Shown: positions 45,938 through 55,367, counted from the first letter of the stretch. The stretch is 64,000 nucleotides of DNA from an uncultured Pelagibacteraceae bacterium (GCA_902611265.1 CACLYY010000001.1:62001-126000), one strand, 5' to 3'. A program made the numbers and translations. Notes: generated by a model not told the origin, from the letters alone.

Positions 45938-47353
45938 ATGAAAAATAATTTGCAAAACAATAATCCAGCAGAAAAAAAAATTGACTGGGAAAATATCAAA
46001 AAAGAAATGCGTTCAAGGTTTGGAAATGATATTTTTGAGAGCTGGATTAACAAAATTGAACTGGTTGAAGAATATCATAACTATATTTTATTCTCAGTTT
46101 CAACCAGATTCATTAGAGATTGGATTGTCTCAAGGTATTTAGATCAAATATTGAAAATAATTAAAGAACACAAAAAAGATTTAATAAGGATAGAATTTAT
46201 AATTAAAAACAATAAAGATGTTGAGGCAAGGGATACAAATCCCCCAAGCAAAACATACAATGAGATAAATAAAGATAATATCTCGTTTATTAAAGACTCT
46301 TATCTTCAATATAATAGAATTGACCCAAATAAAAACTTTGAAAATTTTATTACAGGTGAAAGTAATAAATTAGCATTTGAAGCTTCAAAAAAAGTTTCTA
46401 AAGATATAGCTCACTATAATCCATTATATTTGTATGGAGGAGTAGGTATGGGCAAAACCCACTTATTAAATGCTATCGGCTTAGTATTAAAGGAAAAAAA
46501 CAAAGTAATGTTTATATCCGCAGAAAGATTTATGTATCAATTTGTTAAGTCAATAAAATCAAATGATATGGTAAAGTTTAAAGAGTATTTTAGAAATACT
46601 GATATTTTGCTTATTGACGACATTCAATTCATGAATGGCAAAGAAGCAATGCAAGAGGAATTTTTTCATACATTCAACGCATTATTGGATAAAAATTCAC
46701 AAATCATTATTTCAGCTGACCGACCACCTAATAAACTCTCTAGAATTCAAGAGAGAATTAAATCTAGATTTTCTGGAGGTTTAGTGGTTGATATTCAAAA
46801 TACTGACTATGAGCTCAGATATAAAATAATCAAGTCGAAAACCGAAGAGCTAAAGCTGTCCTATTCAAATCAAGTTATTATTTCTGAAGAAATACAAAAT
46901 TTTTTAAGCAAAGAAATCAGAACAAGCATAAGGGAATTAGTTGGTGCATTGAATAGAATTGTCTCATTTACAAGAATCTATAATAAAGTTCCAAGCTTGT
47001 CCGAGGTAAAAGTCATTTTGAAAGATTTATTAAATCTTACTGAAAATAAAGTGGATATTGACACAATTCAAACAATAGTATGTAAATTTTATAAAATTAG
47101 TAAAAATGAGATGCTTTCGCCTAGAAGATCAAGATACCTTGTAAGGCCAAGACAAACTGCAATTTATCTTTCAAAAATGTTAACCTCAAAATCTTTGCCA
47201 GAAATAGGTAGATCATTCTCTAATCGTGATCATACAACTGTAATTCACTCAGTTAAAACAATTGAGAGATTAAGGAAAGAGGACAGTGAATTAAATATTA
47301 ATATCGATAGTTTAAAAAATAAGATTTTATACAATAAAGAAAATGAAGTTTAG
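45938..47353 (+). CDS. dnaA: Chromosomal replication initiator protein DnaA
   Basis: About 471 residues. The N-terminal domain I is IDWENIKKEMRSRFGNDIFE, the linker is variable, the AAA+ domain has Walker A YGGVGMGKTHLLNAIG and Walker B DILLIDDIQFM, and the C-terminal DNA-binding domain carries the signature GRSFSNRDHTTVIHSVKTIE. The ATG at 45938 is preferred over a TTG at 45884, which lies inside the inverted repeat and adds residues unlike DnaA. It binds origin DNA and opens it. It overlaps dnaN by 11 bases. Confidence 0.96.
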   Translation: MKNNLQNNNPAEKKIDWENIKKEMRSRFGNDIFESWINKIELVEEYHNYILFSVSTRFIRDWIVSRYLDQILKIIKEHKKDLIRIEFIIKNNKDVEARDTNPPSKTYNEINKDNISFIKDSYLQYNRIDPNKNFENFITGESNKLAFEASKKVSKDIAHYNPLYLYGGVGMGKTHLLNAIGLVLKEKNKVMFISAERFMYQFVKSIKSNDMVKFKEYFRNTDILLIDDIQFMNGKEAMQEEFFHTFNALLDKNSQIIISADRPPNKLSRIQERIKSRFSGGLVVDIQNTDYELRYKIIKSKTEELKLSYSNQVIISEEIQNFLSKEIRTSIRELVGALNRIVSFTRIYNKVPSLSEVKVILKDLLNLTENKVDIDTIQTIVCKFYKISKNEMLSPRRSRYLVRPRQTAIYLSKMLTSKSLPEIGRSFSNRDHTTVIHSVKTIERLRKEDSELNINIDSLKNKILYNKENEV

Positions 47354-48455
47354 TGTTAATCAGCAAGATCTTCAAAAATCTTTAAATTATTGTCAAGGCG
47401 TAATTGAAAAAAGAAGCACTTTGCCAATTCTTTCAAACGTAATGTTAGATGCCAGTAATGGAAAACTTACAATTACAGCGACTGATCTTGATTTAATTTT
47501 TATTCATCAAATTCCAAATGTAGAAATATTAGAAGAAGGTAAAACCACTTCTTCTTCATCAATAATCTATGATATTGTAAGAAAATTTTCATCGGGGAAT
47601 AAAATTAACTTTTCCAATCCTAGTGAAAATAAACTACATTTAGAGTCTGATAAATCCGTTTTTAATTTAAATTGTATTAATGCTTCTGAATTTCCATTAA
47701 CAGACGAAAATTTTAATGATAATGAGTTTTTGATTAAGTCAAAAGAATTATTAAAACTTTTAAATAAATGTAAATTTTCAGTATCTAACGACGAGACCAG
47801 ACATTATTTAAGTGGAATTTTTTTTCATCAAACAGAAGTTGATGATAAAAACTTTTTAACTGCTGCAGCTACAGATAGTCATAGAATGTCTGTATCAAAG
47901 ATAAGACTACAAAATAAAGTAAAATTTGATCAGATAATTTTACCAAAAAAGACTATTTTTCAGCTTTGTTCATTATTGGAAGACTATGAAGGTGAAGTTA
48001 AAATATCAAATATAAAATCTAAAATTAAATTTGAAATTAACAATAGTACATTGATATCCAAACTTATTGATGGAAAATTTCCAAATTATGTTCAGGTAAT
48101 ACCTAAGGAAAATCAGAAAAAATTAGAAGTAGATTTGAAATCATTTTTAAATTCGGTTGACAGAGTCGCGTCGGTATCTCTAGATAAAAAGGATGGAGTT
48201 AAGTTTAATCTTTCAAAAGATAATCTTGATCTTTCAGTAAACAATACGAATAGTGGTGATGGTAAAGAAAGCTTAAGTGTTAAGTTTGATCATGATTTAG
48301 ATATAAGTTTTAATTCAAGGTATTTAATTGATGTTGCTTCGCAACTTGATGGAGATAATATCGAAATATATTTAAAGGATACAGGTTCTCCAGCTCTAAT
48401 AAGAGATCCAGCTGATTATGATAGCATTTATGTTGTGATGCCAATGAAAGGCTAA
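47343..48455 (+). CDS. dnaN: DNA polymerase III subunit beta (sliding clamp)
   Basis: This 370-residue clamp protein has three repeated domains. Recognisable segments are MKFSVNQQDLQKSLNYCQGV, TLPILSNVMLDASNGKLTIT, ETRHYLSGIFFH and the C-terminal DYDSIYVVMPMKG, equivalent to the YVVMPMRL ending of E. coli beta. It is translated from an ATG inside the end of dnaA, the standard dnaA-dnaN arrangement, though recF and gyrB do not follow. It converges on plsC with a 4-base overlap. Confidence 0.97.
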   Translation: MKFSVNQQDLQKSLNYCQGVIEKRSTLPILSNVMLDASNGKLTITATDLDLIFIHQIPNVEILEEGKTTSSSSIIYDIVRKFSSGNKINFSNPSENKLHLESDKSVFNLNCINASEFPLTDENFNDNEFLIKSKELLKLLNKCKFSVSNDETRHYLSGIFFHQTEVDDKNFLTAAATDSHRMSVSKIRLQNKVKFDQIILPKKTIFQLCSLLEDYEGEVKISNIKSKIKFEINNSTLISKLIDGKFPNYVQVIPKENQKKLEVDLKSFLNSVDRVASVSLDKKDGVKFNLSKDNLDLSVNNTNSGDGKESLSVKFDHDLDISFNSRYLIDVASQLDGDNIEIYLKDTGSPALIRDPADYDSIYVVMPMKG

Positions 48456-49162
48456 TTCATTAAATTTAATTCATTATAAATTTTATCTTCTATAAAACTT
48501 ACAAAGTCTGAAGGAAGCATACCAGGTTTTATTGATGGGAGGATTGATATTATTATTGTTCTATTTGGGTACATTCTTCCATTTTTCGGCCAAACATTTC
48601 CAGAGTTTATAGCTACAGGTTGGCAATTAGTTTTTAACTCATCATAAATTCTCCCAACTCCTTTTTTAAAAGGAGTCTTTTCGTTTGGTAAAACCCTTGT
48701 CCCTTGTGGAAAAATAATTAATGGTCTTTGTGAATTGTTTATAGAATTTTTTATTTTATCAATTAGACCTAAATTATCTTTACTTACTTTATTTCTATTA
48801 ATTGAAATTGAACCAATCTTTTTTAAATACCAACCAAAAATTGGTATTTTGACTAACTCTTGCTTTAAGATAAATATTGGTGCATTAAAAATTGTTTGTA
48901 AGTAAAAAGTTTCAAACATAGATTGATGAGAACAAGCGATAAAAAATTTTCCATTCTTAATAATATTATCTCTACCTTTAACAATTATTTTTGTTTGTAA
49001 AAAAATTTTTAAGCATAAGGCAGCCCATTCTCCCATCATTTTTCCACCAAATAAAACTATTTTAGTAGGCATTACCAAGGAGGGCAGGAATACAATTGAA
49101 ATTATGGATACGCCTAGAAAGAAAAAAAATAAAAAAAGGAATTTTCTTATCATCTTTATCAA
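48452..49162 (-). CDS. plsC: 1-acyl-sn-glycerol-3-phosphate acyltransferase
   Basis: This 236-residue membrane-bound acyltransferase of phospholipid synthesis has an N-terminal hydrophobic helix (FLFLFFFLGVSIISIVFLPS). The acyltransferase motif reads ACSHQSMFETFYL, i.e. H-x4-E where most PlsC have H-x4-D, and motif III is IIFPQGTRVLP, with Gln where Glu is usual. Other conserved blocks (IPIFGWYLKKIGSISINR) are intact, so it is probably active. It starts 3 bases after lysA. Confidence 0.88.
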   Translation of the reverse strand: MIKMIRKFLFLFFFFLGVSIISIVFLPSLVMPTKIVLFGGKMMGEWAALCLKIFLQTKIIVKGRDNIIKNGKFFIACSHQSMFETFYLQTIFNAPIFILKQELVKIPIFGWYLKKIGSISINRNKVSKDNLGLIDKIKNSINNSQRPLIIFPQGTRVLPNEKTPFKKGVGRIYDELKTNCQPVAINSGNVWPKNGRMYPNRTIIISILPSIKPGMLPSDFVSFIEDKIYNELNLMN

Positions 49163-49165
49163 AAA

Positions 49166-50380
49166 CTAAATAATATCTTTTAGTTTCTGTCTTTTTTTGA
49201 TCACATTTATTTTTGACCCTCTGATTAATATTTCAGCAGGTTTTGGCCTTATATTATAATTTGAACTTAAAGATGAACCATAAGCTCCTACATCACAGAT
49301 TATAATATAATCCTTCTCATTTAATTTTTGAAATTTGTTTGTTGTTAAGAATTTATCTGTGGTTTCACAAATTGGACCAACAAAATCATAGGTTTTTTTG
49401 GTCTTTTTATTTGTTTTTTTTAATGGAACAATCCTATGCTTGGCGCCGTATAATGCAGGTCTCATCAAATCATTCATTGCTGCGTCTACTATAATAAAGT
49501 CTTTTTTAGAATTTTCTTTAATATAAATAACTTTTGAAATTAAAATTGCTGTATCACCTATAATTGATCTACCGGGCTCAAATATAATTTTTGTTTTATT
49601 TTTTTTTAAAAATTTTTTAATCATTTGATTATATTTTTTATAATTAAATTTTTTATTGTCTTTATTATAATCAATTCCCATTCCACCACCCAGATCTATG
49701 TACTCAAAATTGTAGTCAATTTTTTTAATTAATTTTTGTAAAACGTTAAGCATTTTTTGGTAAGGTTTGTGATCTAGAATTTGACTTCCAATATGAACAC
49801 TTAAGCATTTTAAATTTAAAAACTTTGAACTTTTTATATATTCTAAAACCTCTATAAATGTTTTTTCGTTAATACCAAATTTATTTTCTTTTTTACCAGT
49901 TGAAATTTGTTTAAGTGTTTTTGCATCAGTATTTGGATTTAATCTAATTCCGATATCTACTTTTTTGTTTTTAGATTTTGCTATGCTTTCAATTTCTAAA
50001 ATTTCACTTTTAGACTCACTATTAATTAATAATATGTTTTTTTCTATTGCATAAATTAATTCTGATCTTGTTTTACCAACGCCAGAAAAAACAATTTTTT
50101 TTGAATTTATTCCGGCTTTTAGTGCAATCATTAATTCACCTTTTGATACCACATCAGCACCTAATCCGTTGCGTTTAATCAGCTTAAGTATTTCTAAGTT
50201 GCAGTTTGATTTTGTTGAAAAACATATTACTGGAGAAAATGATTTAAAATTATTTCTAAAATTTATTATATTTTCGGTGATTTTTTTTTCAGAATAACAA
50301 AAAATCGGAGTTTCAAACTTTTTTACTACTTTATTTAGCTTACACTTATCAACCGTAAAAATATTTTTGTTATATTTCAT
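49166..50380 (-). CDS. lysA: Diaminopimelate decarboxylase
   Basis: This 404-residue PLP enzyme converts meso-diaminopimelate to lysine. TPIFCYSEKKI at the N-terminus, the PLP-Lys region VICFSTKSNCNLEILKLI, the Gly-rich YIDLGGGMGIDY phosphate site, EPGRSIIGDTAILI and GPICETTDKF with the active-site Cys are all present. It overlaps the end of the LptM-like lipoprotein gene, and argH lies upstream. With dapB at 2570 it represents lysine synthesis in this window. Confidence 0.96.
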   Translation of the reverse strand: MKYNKNIFTVDKCKLNKVVKKFETPIFCYSEKKITENIINFRNNFKSFSPVICFSTKSNCNLEILKLIKRNGLGADVVSKGELMIALKAGINSKKIVFSGVGKTRSELIYAIEKNILLINSESKSEILEIESIAKSKNKKVDIGIRLNPNTDAKTLKQISTGKKENKFGINEKTFIEVLEYIKSSKFLNLKCLSVHIGSQILDHKPYQKMLNVLQKLIKKIDYNFEYIDLGGGMGIDYNKDNKKFNYKKYNQMIKKFLKKNKTKIIFEPGRSIIGDTAILISKVIYIKENSKKDFIIVDAAMNDLMRPALYGAKHRIVPLKKTNKKTKKTYDFVGPICETTDKFLTTNKFQKLNEKDYIIICDVGAYGSSLSSNYNIRPKPAEILIRGSKINVIKKRQKLKDII

Positions 50381-50528
50381 TTTTCTTTGGAATATCCAAA
50401 TTATTAATTGAGTCTTTAAAAATCATAAATTTTACATTTGATGATGTCTCATATTTTGGATCATTTTTTCTACCACATGACACCAGTATGATTAGACACA
50501 TACAAATTAATATTATTTTTTTAAACAT
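50370..50528 (-). CDS. lptM: LptM-like small lipoprotein (52 aa)
   Basis: A 52-codon frame from the ATG at 50528, 2 bases after argH. It has a lipoprotein signal (IILICMCLIILVSC, lipobox LVSC with Cys18) and the motif CGRKNDPKYE, which corresponds to the CGxKGPL-type start of LptM/YifL proteins. In enterobacteria LptM helps the LPS transporter LptD mature. In alphaproteobacteria similar tiny lipoproteins lie between argH and lysA, as here. The final codons overlap the lysA start by 11 bases. Confidence 0.75.
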   Translation of the reverse strand: MFKKIILICMCLIILVSCGRKNDPKYETSSNVKFMIFKDSINNLDIPKKNEI

Positions 50529-50530
50529 AC

Positions 50531-51919
50531 TTATTTCTTTTTGTAACTTAATATCATCTTCTTAATATTGTCGAAAGAAGTTCCTCCATATGAAACTTTA
50601 GAATTAACTGATTTTTTTAATTCAAATACTTTGAGAACATCAGATGTTAAACTTTTTTCAATTTTATTTATTTCTTCAATTGTAAGTTCTGATAGTTTTT
50701 TTTTACTTTTTTCAGCAAAATTTATAATTTTAGCTGTTTGTAAATAGGCTTTTCTAAAAGGATAATTTAATTCTCTAACCATATAATCAGCTAAATCAGT
50801 TGCAGTAATAAATCCACTCTCAGCAAGTGCTAGCATTCTCTTTCTATCTGGGGAAAAATTTTTAAAAATTTCATTTAAAATAATTAATGAATTTTTTAGT
50901 TGATCAAATGACTTAAAAACAATTTCCTTGTCATCCTGTAAATCTTTAAAATAAGACAAAGGCAAACCTTTTAAAGTTGTTAACATTGAAAAAAGATTTC
51001 CAAACATAAAACCTGTTTTACCTCTTAGGTATTCTAAAGGATCAGGATTTTTTTTTTGAGGCATGATTGATGATCCAGTAACAATTTTGTCATTCAATTT
51101 AATAAGTTTAAAAGCATCTGAATTCCAAATAATAAATTCCTCAGCAATTCTAGAGATATGAACAGCACATGCAGAGCAAGAATAAAGAAAATCAATTACA
51201 AAATCTCTGTCAGAGACTGTATCAATTGAATTTTTGGTTGGTCTTTGAAAACCTAATTTTTTTGAAGTATAAAACCTATCAATCTTAAATGATGTTCCTG
51301 TTAAAGCAGCTACTCCTAATGGACTTTCATTTAGGGAGTCTAAATTATTATTAAACCTTTTTTTGTCTCTGTTAAACATCTCCAAGTATGCCATCAAGTA
51401 ATGAGCAAAGGAAACTGGTTGTGCGTTCTTTAAGTGCGTGAAACCAGGCATAATTGTATCAATATTTTTTTCGGCTTTCTTTAAAATATTTTTAATTGTT
51501 ACATCAATATTTTTAATAATTTCTTTATTTGCATTTCTTAGCCAAATCTTAAAATCTGTGATTACTTGATCATTTCTTGATCTAGCTGTATGAATATATC
51601 CAGCATCTTCTCCAATCAATTCAAAAAGTCTGTGTTCTATATTCATGTGAATATCTTCAAGTTTATAATCGAAAAAAAATTTCTTTTTTATAATTTCATT
51701 TTTTATTCTATTTAAACCCCAGATTATTTTATTTTTAATTTTAAAATTTATGATTTTTTGTCTAAATAACATATCAACATGAACAATTGATGCTTCAATA
51801 TCCTCTCTAAATAATCTCTTATCGATTGATAATGACCCACCGACCTTTTTAAAAAGAGTTTTTGAATTTTTCTTAATTCTCGTATTCCAAATTGGTTGAT
51901 TGTTTTTATTTTTACTCAT
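50531..51919 (-). CDS. argH: Argininosuccinate lyase
   Basis: This 462-residue fumarase/aspartase-superfamily enzyme releases arginine and fumarate. SLSIDKRLFREDIEASIVHV, the substrate motifs HTARSRNDQVITDFKIWLR and GFTHLKNAQPVSFAHYLMAY, and the flexible signature loop GSSIMPQKKNPDPLEYLRGK with the catalytic Ser are all present. It diverges from the tlpA-like gene by 22 bases. The argH-lptM-lysA order is conserved in alphaproteobacteria. Confidence 0.97.
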   Translation of the reverse strand: MSKNKNNQPIWNTRIKKNSKTLFKKVGGSLSIDKRLFREDIEASIVHVDMLFRQKIINFKIKNKIIWGLNRIKNEIIKKKFFFDYKLEDIHMNIEHRLFELIGEDAGYIHTARSRNDQVITDFKIWLRNANKEIIKNIDVTIKNILKKAEKNIDTIMPGFTHLKNAQPVSFAHYLMAYLEMFNRDKKRFNNNLDSLNESPLGVAALTGTSFKIDRFYTSKKLGFQRPTKNSIDTVSDRDFVIDFLYSCSACAVHISRIAEEFIIWNSDAFKLIKLNDKIVTGSSIMPQKKNPDPLEYLRGKTGFMFGNLFSMLTTLKGLPLSYFKDLQDDKEIVFKSFDQLKNSLIILNEIFKNFSPDRKRMLALAESGFITATDLADYMVRELNYPFRKAYLQTAKIINFAEKSKKKLSELTIEEINKIEKSLTSDVLKVFELKKSVNSKVSYGGTSFDNIKKMILSYKKK

Positions 51920-51941
51920 GATATTTATTTAATTTAATTTT

Positions 51942-52472
51942 ATGAAAATCATTTTTTTAAAAAATCTTATAATTATATTTTACTTAATATCATCTAGCGT
52001 TTCATATTCAATAGAACGTCCAGAAATTAAGAATCTTATTATACATAAAGATAAGAAAAAAATTGAAAATATAGAATTTACTAAATCTGAGGCCCAAAAA
52101 GTGAGTTTAAATAATTACAAGCAGAATCCACTAATAATAAACTTCTGGGCCACTTGGTGTGCACCTTGTAAAAAAGAAATGCCTTCTCTAGATAATTTAA
52201 AAGCATTAAATGATTTTAAAAATTTTAATATAATTCCTATAAATATTGGTGGAGATAGCTATGAAAAATCAAAAAAATTTTTTGATGAATTTAAAATTGA
52301 AAATTTAGAAATATTTACAGGATCTGGTCCAGAGTTTTCTCAGTTATTTAAAATACGTGGATTGCCCACAACAATATTAATTGATAGAAATGGTTTTGAA
52401 GTTGGAAGAATTGTTGGCTATATTGACTTCAATGATCAATCATTACTTGATTGGTTATCAAAAAATTTATGA
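51942..52472 (+). CDS. TlpA-like periplasmic thioredoxin
   Basis: This 176-residue protein has an N-terminal signal anchor (IIFLKNLIIIFYLISSSVSYS) and a thioredoxin-like domain with the redox motif FWATWCAPCKKEMPSLDNL (Cys at about residues 73 and 76), cis-Pro in IRGLPTTILIDRNG. Such TlpA/ResE-type proteins keep cytochrome or cytochrome-oxidase Cys reduced. Divergence from argH is the usual alphaproteobacterial setting. Its TGA overlaps the next gene's ATG. Confidence 0.9.
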   Translation: MKIIFLKNLIIIFYLISSSVSYSIERPEIKNLIIHKDKKKIENIEFTKSEAQKVSLNNYKQNPLIINFWATWCAPCKKEMPSLDNLKALNDFKNFNIIPINIGGDSYEKSKKFFDEFKIENLEIFTGSGPEFSQLFKIRGLPTTILIDRNGFEVGRIVGYIDFNDQSLLDWLSKNL

Positions 52473-53125
52473 AATTTTCCCTAAATACAACGGTTATTAA
52501 ACCTGAAAATGATGAGGAAATTAAAAATGCAGTAATTTTACTTCATGGGTATGGCGGTGATGGAAAAGATATCAGTATGCTTACACTTAATTGGAGACGA
52601 TTTTTAAAAAATACTGTTTTTTTATGTCCGGATGCACAAGAAACGTGTAGCATAAATCCAATAGGTTACCAATGGTTTGATCTAAATACAGAAGACTCTA
52701 AATATATACTTCAAGAGTCCAAAAAAGCAGAAAATATTTTGAAAAATTATATATTTGAAGTGAGTGATCATTTTAAATTAAATTATTCACAAATATGTTT
52801 ATCCGGGTTTAGTCAAGGATGTATGATGTCATTAAATGTTGGTTTAACATCAGAAAAAGAATTTAGTTGTATTGTAGGATTTTCCGGAAAAATTATTAAT
52901 ATGCAAGATCTATCTTCTAGAATAAAAAACAAAACAAACATTTTGATGATACATGGTGAAAATGATCCAATTGTACCACCAAATAACTTATTAGAAGCTG
53001 AGGATTTTTTTATTAGAAATAAAATTAAAATTGAAACATTAATGATCAAAAACTGTGATCATCATATTCCCATTGAGGCTTCAAGTGCGGCATTAAACTT
53101 TATTAAAAAAAAATTAATAAGTTAA
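52469..53125 (+). CDS. Phospholipase/carboxylesterase-family alpha/beta hydrolase
   Basis: About 218 residues from the ATG at 52469, which overlaps the upstream TGA. The hydrolase has oxyanion region VILLHGYGGDGKDISML, nucleophile elbow LSGFSQGCMMSLNVGL (Ser in GFSQG), Asp in IHGENDPIVPPNN and His in NCDHHIPIEASS. This is the pattern of YpfH/acyl-protein-thioesterase-like esterases. No signal peptide, so a cytoplasmic enzyme. Substrate unknown. Confidence 0.87.
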   Translation: MKFSLNTTVIKPENDEEIKNAVILLHGYGGDGKDISMLTLNWRRFLKNTVFLCPDAQETCSINPIGYQWFDLNTEDSKYILQESKKAENILKNYIFEVSDHFKLNYSQICLSGFSQGCMMSLNVGLTSEKEFSCIVGFSGKIINMQDLSSRIKNKTNILMIHGENDPIVPPNNLLEAEDFFIRNKIKIETLMIKNCDHHIPIEASSAALNFIKKKLIS

Positions 53126-53171
53126 TAAATCTTAGAAATATAATTAGTGGTGTTGATTAAAAAAATATTTA

Positions 53172-53756
53172 ATGTATGTTTTAGTTATGATTGAGTTAAC
53201 TGATCAAAATATTTCTTTAGAAAAGTGCCCTGCATTAGTTTTAAATGCAGATTATAGACCTTTAAGTTATTATCCGCTTTCGTTATGGAGTTGGCAGGAT
53301 TCGATAAAATCTGTTTTCTTAGATAGAGTCACGATTGTTAGTTACTATGATAGGCAAATTAGAAGTCCGTCTTTTAGCATGAAACTTCCAAGTGTTATTG
53401 CACTTAAGTCATATATAAGACCACAGTCTAATCCAAACTTTACTAGATTTAATGTGTTTTTAAGAGACAAATTTAGCTGCCAATACTGTGGTAGTAAAAA
53501 TGAATTAACTTTTGATCATTTACTTCCAAGATCAAAAGGAGGTAAAACTGATTGGGATAATGTTGTGACTGCCTGCTCGGCATGCAATGTAAAAAAAGGT
53601 GGGAGATTAATCAAGGACTCAGGTATGACACTTAATCAATGGCCTTTTCAACCTACTACAGAAGATTTACATAAAAATGGTAAAAATTTTCCACCAAATT
53701 TTTTACACAAAAGTTGGATGGATTATTTGTACTGGGATGTTGAATTGGAACCTTAA
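53172..53756 (+). CDS. HNH endonuclease family protein
   Basis: A 194-residue protein common in alphaproteobacteria. The conserved N-terminus CPALVLNADYRPLSYYPLSL and WSWQDSIKSVFLDRVTIVSY precede an HNH domain with zinc Cys pairs FSCQYCGSKNELTFDHLLPR and ACSACNVKKGGR and the catalytic His in DHLLPRSKGG. It probably cleaves nucleic acid, but the biological role of this subgroup is not settled. The start could be the ATG at 53187 instead; neither has a strong ribosome-binding site. The gene abuts convergent coq7. Confidence 0.85.
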   Translation: MYVLVMIELTDQNISLEKCPALVLNADYRPLSYYPLSLWSWQDSIKSVFLDRVTIVSYYDRQIRSPSFSMKLPSVIALKSYIRPQSNPNFTRFNVFLRDKFSCQYCGSKNELTFDHLLPRSKGGKTDWDNVVTACSACNVKKGGRLIKDSGMTLNQWPFQPTTEDLHKNGKNFPPNFLHKSWMDYLYWDVELEP

Positions 53757-54290
53757 CTAAATTTTTTCAGAGATTTTTATTGCTATCTTCGAGCCTGTTT
53801 TTATAACTTTGTCCATGATCGAGTATAAGCCTTTTTTTGTAGCACCTTCTTCATAAGCTATGTCTTTATGGTTTAATTCATCCTGCCTAAATTTTATAAT
53901 TTTGTCTTTTAATTCTTTCTCATCTACTTCTATTTGATCTATTTGATTTTTATAGTGTTCATCAATAACCTCTTCAACAGATGCTGTACATAGCATTGCA
54001 GCTTTCTTTCCAAGTATAGTAGAGCCAAATCCAAGACCTAATCCAAGTAAATCCCACAATGGTAATAATTTCGTTGGTTCTATGTTTCTTTTTTCTATTT
54101 CATTTTCAAAAAAATTTGAATGCTCCTCCTCGTGTTTCTTCATATCAATGATCATTTTTTTTAAATTATCATTCTTTATTAATGTGTTTAAGGCTAAAAG
54201 TTGACCTTCGTAAATTTTTATTGCACCTCTCTCACCTGCATGATCTACTCTTATAAATTCTTCTAATTTTTTTTTGTTAGTTTTCTTCAT
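53757..54290 (-). CDS. coq7: Demethoxyubiquinone hydroxylase (COQ7 family)
   Basis: This 177-residue ferritin-like diiron monooxygenase hydroxylates the quinone ring in ubiquinone synthesis. The diiron ligands lie in VDHAGERGAIKIYEGQLLAL, KHEEEHSNFFE, SVEEVIDEHY and DELNHKDIAYE, the full E-ExxH-E-ExxH set. Length matches the short alphaproteobacterial form. It overlaps the dsbB-like gene by 14 bases and complements ubiE and ubiB elsewhere in the window. Confidence 0.95.
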   Translation of the reverse strand: MKKTNKKKLEEFIRVDHAGERGAIKIYEGQLLALNTLIKNDNLKKMIIDMKKHEEEHSNFFENEIEKRNIEPTKLLPLWDLLGLGLGFGSTILGKKAAMLCTASVEEVIDEHYKNQIDQIEVDEKELKDKIIKFRQDELNHKDIAYEEGATKKGLYSIMDKVIKTGSKIAIKISEKI

Positions 54291-54756
54291 AACTTAATGT
54301 TCTAACTGAAATAATAACAATTAAAATTGATAAAATGGCGTTAATTGCCGCTAGCGATACCCCTAAAATTTGAAAAGTCGCATCTTTACAGTTAACTGGC
54401 ATGTTTTTACCAAGGGATTCTAATAATTCTTTCTTGTTCAATTGGTCTAATGAGTTATTAGCACAACTTGATAGCTCATCAAAAAAACTATTTTCTATTC
54501 CAAAGTGATATCCAGAAATAATAGCACTTAATATGAATATGATTATTAAAATTATTAAAATATTATCGTTTTTATAATAATTAAATCCAATAAAACTGAT
54601 AAATATTGCAGTTAGATAAGGAATCCTTTGATAAATACATAACTTACATGGTCTAAATTCTAATACAAACTCTACATACAAAGCAAAAAGAATAGAAGTG
54701 ACTGAAATTAGAAAAATAATTAAATAAAAATTTTTTCGATTAGGAAATAAGTTCAT
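54277..54756 (-). CDS. dsbB: Disulfide bond formation protein B-like membrane protein
   Basis: This 159-residue four-helix membrane protein reoxidises DsbA using quinone. The first redox pair is in EFRPCKLCIYQRIPYL (CxxC) after helix 1, and the second pair is split as SSCANNSLDQL and PVNCKDATFQILGVSLA in the second periplasmic loop. Both pairs are present, so it should be functional. The operon DedA-dsbB-coq7 is conserved in alphaproteobacteria. The product may serve disulfide-bearing secreted proteins such as the Cys-rich one at 4882 (inference). Confidence 0.9.
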   Translation of the reverse strand: MNLFPNRKNFYLIIFLISVTSILFALYVEFVLEFRPCKLCIYQRIPYLTAIFISFIGFNYYKNDNILIILIIIFILSAIISGYHFGIENSFFDELSSCANNSLDQLNKKELLESLGKNMPVNCKDATFQILGVSLAAINAILSILIVIISVRTLSYEEN

Positions 54757-54758
54757 TT

Positions 54759-55367
54759 TTAACTAATAAAATTATTTAAGAATTTATAAATAAAAAAAGC
54801 AAAACTAATTAATATTATAGATAAAATAATAGAAAATTTTAGTAATTTTTTCTCTATAATTTTTTTCATTGTTGGTCCAAAATTTCCGATCAGAAAAGCA
54901 ATTAAAAAAAAACGAGACCCTCTTGTCAATAGGCATATAATTATGAAGTAAAATAAATTGAAATGGATAAATCCACTAGTAATTGTCAAGAGTTTAAAGG
55001 GGACGGGTGAAAAACCAGCAATTGCCAGAAGGGTAATCCAGGCAATAACACCTCCTTCAGATGAAACTTTATTTTTTAAAAAAGAGGTGTCATCAACTCC
55101 ATAAATTTCAAATATTTTTAATCCAATCTCATTGAAAAATACATGTCCAATAAAATACCCTAGGCATGCTCCTAAAACAGATCCTACAGTTGCGACTAAG
55201 GCAATTTTTATCCATTCTTGCCTTCGAGCAATTGTCATTGGTATTATCAATACATCGGGAGGTATTGGAAATACAAAGCTTTCAATAAAAGATATAAATC
55301 CTAAAATTGATTTAGATCTTCTATGCCCTGCAAGTTGAATTGTCTTATTGTAAAGCTCTTTAAACAT
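54759..55367 (-). CDS. DedA/YqaA-family membrane protein (VTT domain)
   Basis: A 202-residue integral membrane protein with the SNARE-associated/VTT-domain pattern: FISFIESFVFPIPPDVLIIP, GSVLGACLGYFIGHVFFNE, and AGFSPVPFKLLTITSGFIHF, which matches the F/YxR-containing DedA core region. Members are thought to translocate lipids such as undecaprenyl phosphate or to transport ions. It is the first gene of its unit, 56 bases upstream of the divergent tRNA-Leu. Confidence 0.87.
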   Translation of the reverse strand: MFKELYNKTIQLAGHRRSKSILGFISFIESFVFPIPPDVLIIPMTIARRQEWIKIALVATVGSVLGACLGYFIGHVFFNEIGLKIFEIYGVDDTSFLKNKVSSEGGVIAWITLLAIAGFSPVPFKLLTITSGFIHFNLFYFIIICLLTRGSRFFLIAFLIGNFGPTMKKIIEKKLLKFSIILSIILISFAFFIYKFLNNFIS

